DNA from: Bromus sterilis
Taxonomy: Eukaryota > Streptophyta > Magnoliopsida > Poales > Poaceae
DNA: 64,000 nucleotides
Assembly: GCA_950022295.1 (NCBI GenBank)
Contig: OX465598.1
Span: 3,968,001-4,032,000 of the forward strand
Direction: 5' to 3'
Shown: piece by piece, positions 9,985 through 19,786 of the stretch
Position numbering within the stretch: position 1 is the first letter of the stretch
How the letters are laid out: each line of letters starts with the position of its first letter
Notes under the pieces: generated by a model
Seen by the model: only the letters and a program-made list of their open reading frames with translations
Databases searched by the model: none
Told to the model about the DNA's origin: nothing
Translations under genes and position numbers: made by a program

Positions 9985-11896
9985 ATGGAGGGCGAGACCT
10001 CCGCGGGTGGTTCTTCATCACGAGGTAGGGGCCGAGGTACTACGCTCGCACCAGGGACTCTACGGAAGTCTTTGCTCGAGAGTATGTCCTCGCCTCCTAC
10101 TTCTGAGGTGCCCAAGGGGAGAGGAGGTCGGACGAAGAGGGGAGAGAGAGGAGGCAGAGCAGGTGGTGGCCGCACGAGAGGGAGGCGGACAGTTGCGCCT
10201 TCCTTGCCACCACCTCCGGTTGATTCACCAGAGCACAGGGTGCACTACTAGAGAAATAGCTATACATGGAAACCTTATTAGTGGCGCATTTTACATGTAA
10301 TGCGCCACTATGTTGTAAGGGGTGGCGCACTGGAAAAAAATGCGCCACCCATAAGCTCTTATAGGTGGAGCATTTTCTAAAATGCGCCACCCCTAAGAGT
10401 GGGCCAGCCCTGGATCCCCTTATACGTGGCGCATTTGGAGAAATGCGCCACCCCTAAGAACCTTATAGGTGGCGCATTTTGGAAATGCGCCACCCCTAAG
10501 AGCTTATGGATGGCGCATTCTGGAAATGCGCCACCCCTAAGGAATTATTAGTGGCGCATCCAGAATGCGCCACCCATAAGCTCTTAAGGGTGGCGCATCT
10601 TGCATATGCGCCACTACTAAGAAAAAATTCTGCGGGAAAATTCCCAAATACACCCCCCCCCCGTGGACCGCCTTTTCAATTTGAAAAAATAAAATAAAAG
10701 AAAATGATAGAAATGTCAAAAAAATAAAAGAAAATAAGTTTCCCATATGATATGTGGTTTAGTTGTTAGAAAAATTTACAAATATGAATTTCGACTTTTT
10801 TTGAAAAATCTCTCGAAAAGTTATATCCAAATTCAATCGGGTATAAAGTTACGGGCATTTGAAGATCTGGAGACAGGAAAAATGAAAAAAAAATTTGAAC
10901 TTAGTAGTGGCGCATTTTGTATGAAATGCGCCACTAGTAACAGAATTGTTTTTTATTTTATTTTATTTTAAAAAAATTAAAATTCAAAATAGGCTAGATG
11001 ACCGATCTTGAAGTTTCAAAAAAAGTTGAAATTTTAGTTAGTAAAATTTAAAAAATTAAAAAAAATTAAAATTTTTTATTTTCAATTTTTTTTAAAAAAG
11101 TTCAAAATATGTTAATGGTCCCATCGAGAAAATTTCAAAAAAATATTGAAAATTTTAGCACACCCATGAACATCATCAAGGTCCTAGACATCAACATGGT
11201 TCAATAGGATTTATATGATAGATATATCAACAAGTGTCTGCTAGGTGAGCTGGAGTGGGAGTTGAATAGAACTGAGAAGTTAAGCGTGACCATAGAGGTT
11301 AGTTTGACCTGAGATTAAGCATAGTGATCGAGCATTAAGCATACTAACCTGAGACTAAGACAAAAATAAAAAAAATAAAAATGTTTTCCAGATCCAGATT
11401 CAAAATTCAAAATTTTAAAAAAATTAATAGTGGCGCATTTTCAGAATGCGACACCCCTAAGACTCTTATGGGTGACGCATTTGGGCTTATAGATGACACA
11501 TTTTGAAATGCGCCACGCATAAGAGTTTTAGGGGTGGCGCATTTGAAATGCGCCACTATTAAGGCCTTATTAGTGGCGCATTTGAAATGCGCCACTAAAG
11601 GCCAAAAAAGGACGCCACTATAAGGTCTTTTCCTAGTAGTGGTGGTTACCTCCCCGGAGAGTCCCGTGGTGGAGGAGGAGGCTACATCCGGGCGCACGTC
11701 CTGGGGTCCGTGGCCTGAGGTGGAGACGCCCGAGATGCTGCAGCCCGGCGGACTGCAACCACCGCGCCATGACGGCGTCGCTCGAGTCCCCCATGTCCTC
11801 GGACGCTCCTCCGGCCCCCGCAGTGGCGACATCAAACCCCGCGCTGCCGCCGATGAGGCGCTGCGACCTCCGCTGCGGCGCCAACTTGGCAGCTAG
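9985..11896 (+). pseudogene. CACTA 1 second ORF (TNPA-like), split by a transposon
   Basis: It begins at ATG 9985 (MEGETSAGGSS), rich in Gly, Arg and Ser with RGRGRG- and GGRTKRG-type stretches, as is common for the N-terminus of the second ORF of plant CACTA elements. The frame is interrupted at 10242 by the 1.4-kb CACTA element and resumes at 11642 (VTSPESPVVEEE) until a stop at 11894-11896. The 3-bp target duplication GTG accounts for the junction. It is non-functional, and only the low-complexity part is left. Confidence 0.5.
10243..11641 (+). mobile_element. Non-autonomous CACTA element (GCGCCACTA family), complete
   Basis: Starts CACTACTAGAGAAATAGC and ends TTTTCCTAGTAGTG, with a 3-bp target duplication GTG at 10240-10242 and 11642-11644. 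Both ends carry many copies of GTGGCGCATTT/AAATGCGCCAC in both orientations (10280-10620 and 11430-11610). The 1399-bp interior is AT-rich and has no transposase. It sits inside the second ORF of CACTA 1. The element at 21432-22633 has the same 3' end type. Confidence 0.9.
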
Positions 11897-11974
11897 GTGT
11901 GGTTGTATCGGATCGCGTGAGTCCCGCGGCGGCTCGTCGATCCGGCGGCGTCGGGTCCCAGATCCACCAGCGTG

Positions 11975-12149
11975 AGAGGAGATGGGCTAATGGCCGATAT
12001 ATGATTATCGCCCTGAGAACAAGACATGGCCGATATATGTTTATCGCCCTAAGAGTATGTGTGGCTGATGGAGTGTTGACATCGTCCTTAGAACAAACAT
12101 GGGCAAGTTATTTTTCGGCGCGCAAGTTTTGCCAAAAAACAAGGGGGCA
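11975..12149 (+). mobile_element. Gypsy-like internal fragment with polypurine tract
   Basis: A tandem pair of GGCCGATATATG(A/T)TTATCGCCCT blocks is followed by AACAAGGGGGCATG, a polypurine tract directly before the LTR at 12150. The left junction with CACTA 1 DNA is placed only approximately. Confidence 0.5.
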
Positions 12150-13310
12150 TGTATTGACACCGGTTTTTGGCACCACAATAAACCTATATAAGATGACCTC
12201 AAATGGAGAAGTCCTCTTCATGAAAAAGTTTGGTGTCATCGATATGAACATTTTTGTAGTTCGAGCCATCGTCATCCGATTCCATCTTGGAGGCCGAAAC
12301 TATGTTTGAAGCAATAAGACCATGACATTCGAAGTACTATTCTGCCAATTAGGACTTCAAGACATCATCAAATGGAAAAATGTTCTACATGGGGCGGCTT
12401 TGGTTCGTCGAACCGGTCGATTTTGATATTTGAAACGTTCAAATCCGAGTTCGTATGAAAAAGTTACGGCCGAAACCGTGTGCTGCTGTAAAGCAAGTCA
12501 AAGAGCCTCCGAGGAAAGTTCAGACGTCCGACGGATATCGGAAGTCCGACATTTTTTGACGGGAAAGGTCAGTAGGGCTCCGATTTTTGGACCGGAAATC
12601 CGACGGGAATCGGACGTCCGACAGGACGGACGTCCGAATGGCGACGGACGTCCGATTTTGGCGACGGGATTCGGGAAGACTTTCCAGATTCGCGTTTTTC
12701 TCTGACCTGAGTTTGAAATCAGCTCAGAAACCTTTCAAGATGGCTCCGAATCAAAAAACGTTCAACATGAAAGTTCTTGGAAATTTTGAGGGCTACAACT
12801 TTTATGTTTTGAGTTTTTTCATCCGAGGTCGTTTACAACCCCAAAATTACCGAAAACCGAATTGCTGTCCTAGGCCCACTTGTAATCCGAGTTCGGTTAA
12901 GTTTGGAAAGATTTGGACGGGATTTGAAGTCCTTTTCTTGTACGGAAAGTCCAGCCTCCTCATATATAGATGAGGTGACAGCCGATTGAAACAACACACA
13001 ATCACAAACACATCTAAACCCTAATTTCATCTACTTTTCCACGTATCTTCTCCCTCGTTCTTCGTTTGTTCTTGTTCTTGCAGGGCAACGATCCGCGAGA
13101 GCTCTAGGGGCGATAAGGTCAACCTAGGGCAGCCCATAGCCGCCGTGCGCCCAGACGGGGTCCCTCCCGGGCGTGTGGGGTTTCGGGTGCTCAAAAGCGT
13201 CCGCCGGTTGTCTTGCGTATCGCGCTACCGGACGGATCTCCTTCGACGTGAGTTGCGGTGCATCACCCCCGGCGTCGAGGGTACACGTGACGTGTTCGTG
13301 TGTCAACACA
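12150..13310 (+). repeat. LTR (gypsy type), about 1.16 kb
   Basis: Opens TGTATTGACACCGG and closes CGTGTGTCAACACA, so its ends are near-perfect inverted repeats (TGT(A/G)TTGACAC). It is preceded by a polypurine tract, so it is a 3' LTR on the plus strand. A TATA-like CATATATAG lies at about 12960. It ends only 321 bp before the first MATH gene start codon; the DNA after it (ATAGGAGAAGG) matches the promoter flank of MATH copy 2 at 16886. The exact end is uncertain by 2 bp. Confidence 0.7.
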
Positions 13311-13347
13311 TAGGAGAAGGATAGTCCCGGTCGCTTCGACACGAATT

Positions 13348-13386
13348 ATCTTTGCATGACAAAAGATCATCTTTGCATGACAAAAG
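13348..13386 (+). promoter_or_regulatory. Tandem 18-bp promoter repeat, MATH copy 1
   Basis: ATCTTTGCATGACAAAAG occurs twice with 3 bp between, about 250-285 bp before the start codon. The same pair lies in the same position upstream of the other two MATH copies. TTGCATG resembles an RY-type element, but no factor can be assigned. Confidence 0.45.
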
Positions 13387-13631
13387 CATATGCATGATTT
13401 AATCTGTTTGGCGTTGCGCACATGGATGGACGTGATCTTTGCAAACTCGCTTTCGGACACGATAGGAACCAGAATCGGGTTACGCTTTTGTAACGTTAGA
13501 AGGCATACTACGTATATGACTCCAATCCGGACTCGATCTGATACTCCCACCCAAGCTAGCCTACATATACGTACAGGCGCCGAGGCGCGAGCTGCTTACA
13601 CGGATTTTTAGAGCCGGCCTTCATTGCTGCA

Positions 13632-14591
13632 ATGGGTGCCACCGCGAGCCGATCGGCGCCGATGACGGACGTGGTGCAGGTCTATGGCTACTCCAAGCTG
13701 GTGCGGGCGTCTCACACGACGACTGTGAGCAAACTCCGCTTCCGCGACCTCTCCTGGGATCTCCAAGTGTCGCCGACGGGTATCGACGAGGACGGCGTAG
13801 CGGACCGCTTGGTCCTGTCGGTCTCCATCGGCTGGAGGCACCGCCTGGATTCCGCCCTCGGCACCCACATCACCATCGAAATCCTCGACGCCACCGGCGA
13901 GCACACCGTCTTCCACACTGAGAGCGACCCGGCAACGATGCAAGATGCCCAAGAGTGCTGGATGGTGTGCCTGCTCGTGAGCAGGAGGGAACTGGAGGCG
14001 TCGTCCTGCGTGCTTGCCTCCCTCGACACCTTCTCCGTCAGGTGCACCCTCAAGAAGATCCACCAGGCGGCAGCAAGCAGGTGGCCGCGCCTCCTCCCAA
14101 ACTTTTCGAAATCCAAGGCCCCTGCCGTCTTGCCGCAGGTCGCCATGGCCGGCTCCCACACGCTGACCATCGGCAGCGTCTCCAAGCTTAGGGCGGCGCT
14201 CAAGGACGGGGAGAGCGTCTACTCTACGCACTTCGTCGTGGGCGGCAACACATGGTACTTGAAATTCTTCCCCTGCTATAAACGGACCTCCCAGCTGGAC
14301 CTCTTTCGCGCCAGAAAGGCGGACGAGACGCCGACGACGACGGCGGAGTTCAGCTTTGAGCTCGAGGGAGCGGTGAACTTCGCGTCCCAGAAGATGAGCC
14401 ACACGTTCGACCGCGACAACAATTACTTCTACAATTACAAGCTGGAGGAAATTGCTGCGTCCCCCATGGACGACGACCGCCTCGTTATTCGGTGCTACCT
14501 CGCCGTTATCATGCCGGAGGAGATTCCGACCGCCGCCCCCACACGCACCGAGTCAATGGAGACTCCTCTCCTTAGCGCCATGCATGCCTAG
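13632..14591 (+). CDS. MATH-domain protein, tandem copy 1
   Basis: Single-exon gene of 319 residues. Residues about 15-143 and 175-295 look like two MATH (meprin/TRAF homology) domains; the second has the typical FVVGGNTWYLKFFP strand pattern and ends in DRLVIRCYLAVI. No BTB domain follows, unlike the BPM/MATH-BTB adaptors of Cul3 ligases that are expanded in grasses, so a substrate-adaptor role is not implied. The MGATASRSAPM start is shared by all three copies and supports the chosen ATG. The first ~95 residues are nearly those of copy 2, while the rest is nearly identical to copy 3. The frame is intact. Large antisense frames over it are compositional. Confidence 0.8.
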   Translation: MGATASRSAPMTDVVQVYGYSKLVRASHTTTVSKLRFRDLSWDLQVSPTGIDEDGVADRLVLSVSIGWRHRLDSALGTHITIEILDATGEHTVFHTESDPATMQDAQECWMVCLLVSRRELEASSCVLASLDTFSVRCTLKKIHQAAASRWPRLLPNFSKSKAPAVLPQVAMAGSHTLTIGSVSKLRAALKDGESVYSTHFVVGGNTWYLKFFPCYKRTSQLDLFRARKADETPTTTAEFSFELEGAVNFASQKMSHTFDRDNNYFYNYKLEEIAASPMDDDRLVIRCYLAVIMPEEIPTAAPTRTESMETPLLSAMHA

Positions 14592-14599
14592 CTAGCTAG

Positions 14600-15060
14600 T
14601 TTCGGGTTGCAGAACTGAAGAAAAAAGGGTTTTGGGTTGCAGATGGCAGGCCTAAGCAAAACTCTGCATGCCAGCAACTCATTTGTAATTTACTACTGTA
14701 CTATATATAGCTATCACTTCTGTCATCGCCCCTCTTTCATAATCATATAAAAAATCTGTAATTTCAGGAATTGGAGCTATAATATTGCTTTCTTCAACCG
14801 GCTGAGATGGATTAATTACTTGAGAACTTTGTGCAAGAGGCCCAGTTATTAATTTCTGGTTCACAGGGCTGCTAATAGCTTCAGTTATGACACCACCTTA
14901 ATTAGGAACTTGGATATGCTCCAATATTTCTGAATCGGGATTGCGTTAACACTCCGAGCAGGGCATTCGACATCTTCCTCTTTTGCAGTGATAATTGCAT
15001 CTGGTTCTCCTTCAGTGTCTTCGAAAATGAGTTGCTACAGTTCATCCTCAATAAATGTAT
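14600..15060 (-). pseudogene. Protein-like fragment downstream of MATH copy 1
   Basis: Reading the minus strand gives EGEPDAII followed by KEEDVECPARSVNAIP, then after a frame change GVITEAISSPVNQKLITGP and EESNIIAPIPEITDFLYDYE. The acidic EGEPDAII block is also present after copies 2 and 3. A TAG replaces a CAG codon in the block DELQ(Q/E)L. It looks like a captured or broken gene piece; I do not recognise the parent. It extends further here than in the other copies. Confidence 0.35.
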
Positions 15061-15660
15061 TAAAACCAGGACATTATTAGGGAAAGAAAGTCAAGAAAAT
15101 CTAAAAAAAATCGACGAGAAACATTTACGAGTTGTATGCACAAAGGCAAATTTCGTGAAGAAAAAGCGTCACCATCTGCGCAAAAAAATGCTTTCAAACT
15201 TGTACACAATAATCTTTTTGTAGCAACGATTTAATTATTTTAGCACTTTTAGGAATATTTTAAATAAATAAAAAACATGTATGAATGAAGATACTTCATC
15301 ATTGTTTGTTGCCACAAAAATCAGAATTTTGGATTTTAATTGTTCATTTTCAATTTTGGTGTTCATGAGGGAGCCTTTGAGCTCAATGGATAAAACTCCA
15401 TGCCCGAGGGCAATGCCTTACACGAGCACAAAAGAATACACACTGCAGAGATTTGGAATTGGTTTTTTAAAAACATGGACAAGTGGAGAAAATTAAGTGT
15501 ACAAGTTGAACATATCAAGGTAACAATCCAAAAAGGATGCTTTGAAGCACTTTGATATTTGGGACCTACTAGCAAGACATGTGGATGAAGAACATATTCA
15601 TATTTAATTCTTGGTAAAAAATGTCGAAACATTGAAGAAAACATCTCATTGAGGTGGCAT
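15060..15660. other. Intergenic, nothing recognised
   Basis: AT-rich sequence between the MATH copies with only short frames and no terminal repeats that I can see. Confidence 0.5.
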
Positions 15661-16390
15661 TTTGGCCTGTGATTTTCTATGAACGAAAAGCATAACGGTA
15701 AAATAATATTATAGGTGCATTCTTTAAACAAATAATGCTTCAAATAAATACTAGGGTAATATTTTAATGCAAATGCAATACACCGAATAGAAAGGTATAT
15801 GTACAAAGGGAACACCATATTTATGAGTGAGGCACTAATATTTATATCTAGTCCTTCATGGAAATTTCCCATGGTACTTTATTGTTGTTACATAGACACG
15901 AGGGGAAAGTAGCCAGATTTTCTATGAACAAAAGGTAAGTAAATATGATAGATGCATCCTTCAAAAAATACTAGGATAACAAACCCATGCAACTACAATA
16001 TGGTGAGTGAGGAGGTATATGTACACAATGGACATCATTTTAATAGCGAGGCACTAATATTTAGATATAATATTCCATGCCAAAATTGCGAAGATACATT
16101 TTTGTAGAGCACAGACACGAGGGGAAATGAGTGGGATTTTCACTGAGATAACAGAATAAAGGTAAAACAATATGCTAGGTGCATTCCTTAAATAAATAAT
16201 GCCTTGAAAATATCACAATAACAATATGATGCAACTTCTAAACGAGGAGTGAAAAACTGAAAATGCATATGTACAAAGGGAACACCATATTTAATAGCGA
16301 GGTACTAATATTTAGATTTAGTTTTTGATGCAAATTCCCCAAGATAGCTTTGTTGAGAGATTTACACAAGGGGCAATGAGTGGAAGGTAA
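15660..16390. repeat. Three diverged tandem units of about 245 bp
   Basis: Blocks such as GACACGAGGGG (15896, 16106), GGAACACCATATTTA (15807, 16278), GAGGCACTAATATTTA and AGGTGCATTC recur in the same order three times. The units differ by many substitutions and indels, so the array is old. No coding content. Confidence 0.6.
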
Positions 16391-16880
16391 AAAAACTATG
16401 GATTGCTATGAAAATTCAAGGTATTCCATAGAAAGTTGGACTAACAATTGTCTTCAATGGTCTAAAGTTTGATGGTGAGCTAGGTAAGATAATAATTATT
16501 CAATGGTTAAAATCTAAAGTATTTTCTTTTCCCTAAACAAAAAAAGCTAATTAATGAAATACCTCATAAACAATATAGCATTTCTATTTTAATATGGCAT
16601 GGCTTTCCTTTAGCAAATTCAGTAAAGATCGTACACGGAGGAACACCGTATCCTGTACTCCATAAGGGTAAATTATTCAAACAACTATATCAATCATACA
16701 AGCAAGATTTTTTTTTTTCAGATAAGAACAAGAGGCTTACCATAGTGGTGCGGGCGACGAGATCGGCGCGGGATGGCGGTAAGGACGGGGATGGAAAGGC
16801 ACCCTAAATCACACATACACATATGCAAAATGTTAATTTAAGCAAGTGTTATTCTCTTCGGCATTTCATCAAAGACCTCT
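16391..16880. other. Intergenic, nothing recognised
   Basis: AT-rich spacer ending at the start of the duplicated MATH promoter block (TAGGAGAAGGATAGTCCCGG, from about 16888). Confidence 0.5.
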
Positions 16881-16925
16881 TGTGCATAGGAGAAGGATAG
16901 TCCCGGTCGCTTCGATGCACGAATT

Positions 16926-16964
16926 ATCTTTGCATGACAAAAGATCATCTTTGCATGACAAAAG
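16926..16964 (+). promoter_or_regulatory. Tandem 18-bp promoter repeat, MATH copy 2
   Basis: Same ATCTTTGCATGACAAAAG pair with a 3-bp spacer as upstream of copy 1, identical in sequence and about 230-265 bp before the ATG. Confidence 0.45.
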
Positions 16965-17191
16965 CACGCACAATGAAAAGAATTAAAATCTGTTTGGCGT
17001 TAACGTTGCTACAATGAGTCAGGGTGCGCACATGCATAGACGTGATCTTTGCAAAATCGCTTTCGGACTACGTATATGACTCCAATCCGGACTCGATCTG
17101 ATACTCCTACCCAAGCTAGCCTACATATACGTACAGGCGCCGAGGCGCGAGCTGCTTACACGGATTTTTAGAGCCGGCCTTCATTGCTGCA

Positions 17192-18163
17192 ATGGGTGCC
17201 ACCGCGAGCCGATCGGCGCCGATGACGGACGTGGAGCAGGTCTATGGCTACTCCAAGCTGGTGCGGGCGTCTCACACGACGACTGTGAGCAAACTCCGCT
17301 TCCGCGACCTCTCCTGGGATCTCCAAGTGTGGCCGACGGGTATCGACGAGCACGGCGTAGCGGACCGCTTGGTCCTGTCGGTCTCCATCGGCTTGAGGCA
17401 CCGCCTGGATTCCGCCGTCGGCACCCACATCACCATCGAAATCCTCGACGCCTCCGGCGAGCACACCGTCTTCCACAGTGAGACCGACCCGGCAACGATA
17501 CATGAAAGTCAAGGAGCCAGCGGGTTCTGGATGGTGTGCCTATGCGTGAGGAGGAGGGAGCTGGAGGCGTCGTCGTGCGTCTATGCCAGGCTCGACCGCC
17601 TCACCATCAGGTGCACCCTCAAGAAGATCCACCAGGCGGCAACAAGCAGGTGGCCGCGCCTCCTCCCAAAGATTTTGAAATCCAAGGCCCCCGCCGTCTT
17701 GCCGCAGGTCGCCATGGCCGGCTCCCACACGCTGACCATCGGCAGCTTCTCCGAGCTCAGGGCGGCGCTCAAGGACAAGGAGGGAGTCTACTCCACGCAC
17801 TTCGTCGTGGGCGGGAGCACATGGTACTTCAAATTCTGCCCCTGCTATAAACGGACCTCCCAGCTGGACCTCTTTCGCGCCAGAAAGGCGGACGAGACGC
17901 CGACGACGACGGCGGAGTTCAGCTTTGAGCTCCAGGGAGCCGTGAACTTCGCGTCCCCGAAGATGAGCCACACCTTCGACCGCGACAACTATTACTTCTA
18001 CAATTACAAGCTGGAGGAAATTGTTGGGTCGTCGCCCATGGACGACGACCGCCTCGTTGTTCGGTGCTACCTCGCTGTTATCATGCCGGAGGAGATTCCG
18101 ACCGCTACCCCGATCCACACCGAGTCAGTGAAGACTCCTCTGCTTAGCGCCATGCATGCCTAG
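17192..18163 (+). CDS. MATH-domain protein, tandem copy 2
   Basis: Single exon, 323 residues, two MATH-like domains (about 15-146 and 178-299), no BTB domain. Compared with copy 1 the first 95 residues and the promoter are nearly identical. Residues about 105-165 diverge clearly (ESQGASGFWMVCLCVRRREL against AQECWMVCLLVSRREL) with a small insertion. The second MATH domain differs at scattered sites (FSELRAALKDKEG, STWYFKFCPCYK). The frame is intact. It is the most divergent of the three in the middle, so it probably keeps its own ancestral sequence there. Confidence 0.8.
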   Translation: MGATASRSAPMTDVEQVYGYSKLVRASHTTTVSKLRFRDLSWDLQVWPTGIDEHGVADRLVLSVSIGLRHRLDSAVGTHITIEILDASGEHTVFHSETDPATIHESQGASGFWMVCLCVRRRELEASSCVYARLDRLTIRCTLKKIHQAATSRWPRLLPKILKSKAPAVLPQVAMAGSHTLTIGSFSELRAALKDKEGVYSTHFVVGGSTWYFKFCPCYKRTSQLDLFRARKADETPTTTAEFSFELQGAVNFASPKMSHTFDRDNYYFYNYKLEEIVGSSPMDDDRLVVRCYLAVIMPEEIPTATPIHTESVKTPLLSAMHA

Positions 18164-18184
18164 CTAGTTTTAGATTGGCTTATA

Positions 18185-18320
18185 CGGTTTTGGACATCTT
18201 CCTCTTCTGTAGTGATAATTGCATCTGGTTCTCCTTCAGCGTCGTCTTTAGAAATGAGTTCCTGCAGTTCATCCTCAAAATCGAAAATACTATCCATTGT
18301 GCCATCCTATAGCCACTCCT
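18185..18320 (-). pseudogene. Protein-like fragment downstream of MATH copy 2
   Basis: The minus strand has an open acidic frame (MDSIFDFEDELQELISK, then DDAEGEPDAIITTEEEDV). The same frame is found after copies 1 and 3, with a length change in a multiple of three. The parent gene is not recognised. It is shorter than in copy 1, where about 360 bp more are present. Confidence 0.35.
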
Positions 18321-18772
18321 CCATCTGTAATGTACTCTACCATCTTGATGCAACCATCATCAGCCACTGTTTCAAACTCCACGCCACCAAATCTCATGCA
18401 ACCCACGCAGGCCATGTAGGGGATACGGGCTGATGATGATGAGAGTATGTAACTATGTATAGCTGAGGTTTTTGCCAACGTTATAGACCTGCTCTGCGGC
18501 TCTCGGTTCGGGTCCTTGACAAAGAAGCCACAGACCCATCCATGCCGGCATGACTGATATTTTTAGCTATGTATGAAACATATTTATTTGCTATGTACGA
18601 TACTAATATTATTAGTTATGTATGAGACATTATTGTCTCTGACTTATTTATATATAAGACTGATATTATTAGCTATGTGTGAGACATTGTTGAATCAAAC
18701 TTATTTATGTATAAGATATATTGGTATGCAACATATTTATACTTTTATATGTCATTTATTTATATTTTTGTA

Positions 18773-18895
18773 TTACCTCCGATCCATATTAATGGACTCA
18801 ACTTTGTCTAGATTCATATGTATCTAGTTAAGTATTTAGACTAGATGCATGTGTATCTAGACAAACTTAAGTCCATTAATATGGATCGGAGGGAG
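18773..18895. mobile_element. Stowaway MITE with empty site in the paralog
   Basis: Begins TTACCTCCGATCCATATTAA and ends TTAATATGGATCGGAGGGAG; the two ends are inverted repeats of about 20 bp, flanked by TA at 18771-18772 and 18896-18897. The duplicated segment at about 32600-32625 (TTCTGTATGCGATTTATT) lacks it, which gives the uninterrupted target site. Confidence 0.85.
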
Positions 18896-19273
18896 TATGT
18901 GATTTATTTATATTTGTGCGTGAAACATAATGACAAAAATTTTGTTAAACCATCTAAATAAAAATGAAGGAAAATACACAAAAAACTAAAAAAATGGTTG
19001 TTCCGGTATGGACCGATAGATCCATGCCATGGGTCATCGGTTGACATAAACGGCCTGCTGTCGGCCCGACACAACCGACAACCTGCTATCTACCTAGGCC
19101 CGGACCGGACTGATAGGACTATAATAGTGCATTTTTTCAAAAACACTATATAAAAATATATTTAAAATAATTTTCACATATATATATACACATACATATA
19201 CATACAACACTATATATATACACCTACAAAATGTCTTCGCCTGGGTTGTTGAAGAGTTTGGGTGTCATTATTA
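18896..19273. repeat. Duplicated 3' flank of the MATH unit
   Basis: Non-coding. Matches 32616-32956 in order: the GACATAATGACAAAA block, the ACGGCCTGYTGTCGGCCCG block, CCTAGGCCCGGACCGGACTG and TTCTCCTGGGTTGTTGAAGAG-like blocks. It stops at 19273 where a CACTA end begins. Confidence 0.7.
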
Positions 19274-19570
19274 CACTACACCAAAATCTGTAGTTGCCGA
19301 CGGCCGAAGATATGCCGACGGTCACCGTAGGCATATCTGAAGCTAAGCCGACGGCTTCCATTTTACCCTCGGCAACAAAAAGCCGTCGGCTTAGCTATAG
19401 ATATGCCGACGGTGGCCGTCGGCATATCTTTGGCCGTCGGCAAAGATGACCCAGGCCGTCGGTATATCTATACCCGTCGGTATATATGCCAGGTGGCTCG
19501 TGGTCTGCCTGCCGACTAACGGCGCTAGAGCTATGCCGACGGTTATACCGTCGGCAACATTTTTCAATTA
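19274..19570 (+). mobile_element. CACTA 5' terminus (GCCGACGGC family), truncated
   Basis: Starts CACTACACCAAAATCTGTAG and carries about 14 copies of GCCGACGGC/GCCGTCGGC-type motifs in both orientations up to 19557. The insertion broke the sequence GTGTCATTATTA, which is continuous in the paralogous flank at 32948. No matching 3' terminus (GGTGTAGTG) was found downstream. Confidence 0.8.
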
Positions 19571-19786
19571 TTATTTTAATTTAATGTTTTTAAAATATTC
19601 ATTTTGAGTTATCTAAATTTAAACATATGCAAATTATATATCAATTTGTTGTAGAATTTTCCATAGATTATGAATATTCACTTTGTTTCTGTTTTTGGAT
19701 ATGTTAAAAACGCGACATAATGTACTTTTGCAAATAAGTCCTTATAGTTTATAAAAATCACAAGTAATTCATACCTTCATGGATTT
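19571..19786. other. AT-rich spacer inside CACTA debris
   Basis: No coding content or clear terminal repeat; probably interior of the truncated CACTA element. Confidence 0.4.

Larger units (their letters stand above)
7201..11975 (+). mobile_element. CACTA (En/Spm) transposon 1, degenerate, 3' end lost
   Basis: The element begins CACTACTGGAATTCACCAG. It continues through a subterminal block of GCCGTCTGC-type repeats, a GC-rich leader, a fold-back region, the broken C-terminal part of the TNP2 transposase and the start of a second ORF. A second CACTA (10243-11641) is inserted in that second ORF. No matching 3' terminus is present; the sequence passes into gypsy-like DNA near 11975. Most of TNP2 is missing, so this is a deletion derivative. 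Confidence 0.8.

Noticed and set aside
17540..18118. 192-codon minus-strand frame over MATH copy 2 (and similar ones over copies 1 and 3)
   Set aside because: Shadow of the GC-rich MATH coding sequence; His/Arg/Val-rich and not a known domain.
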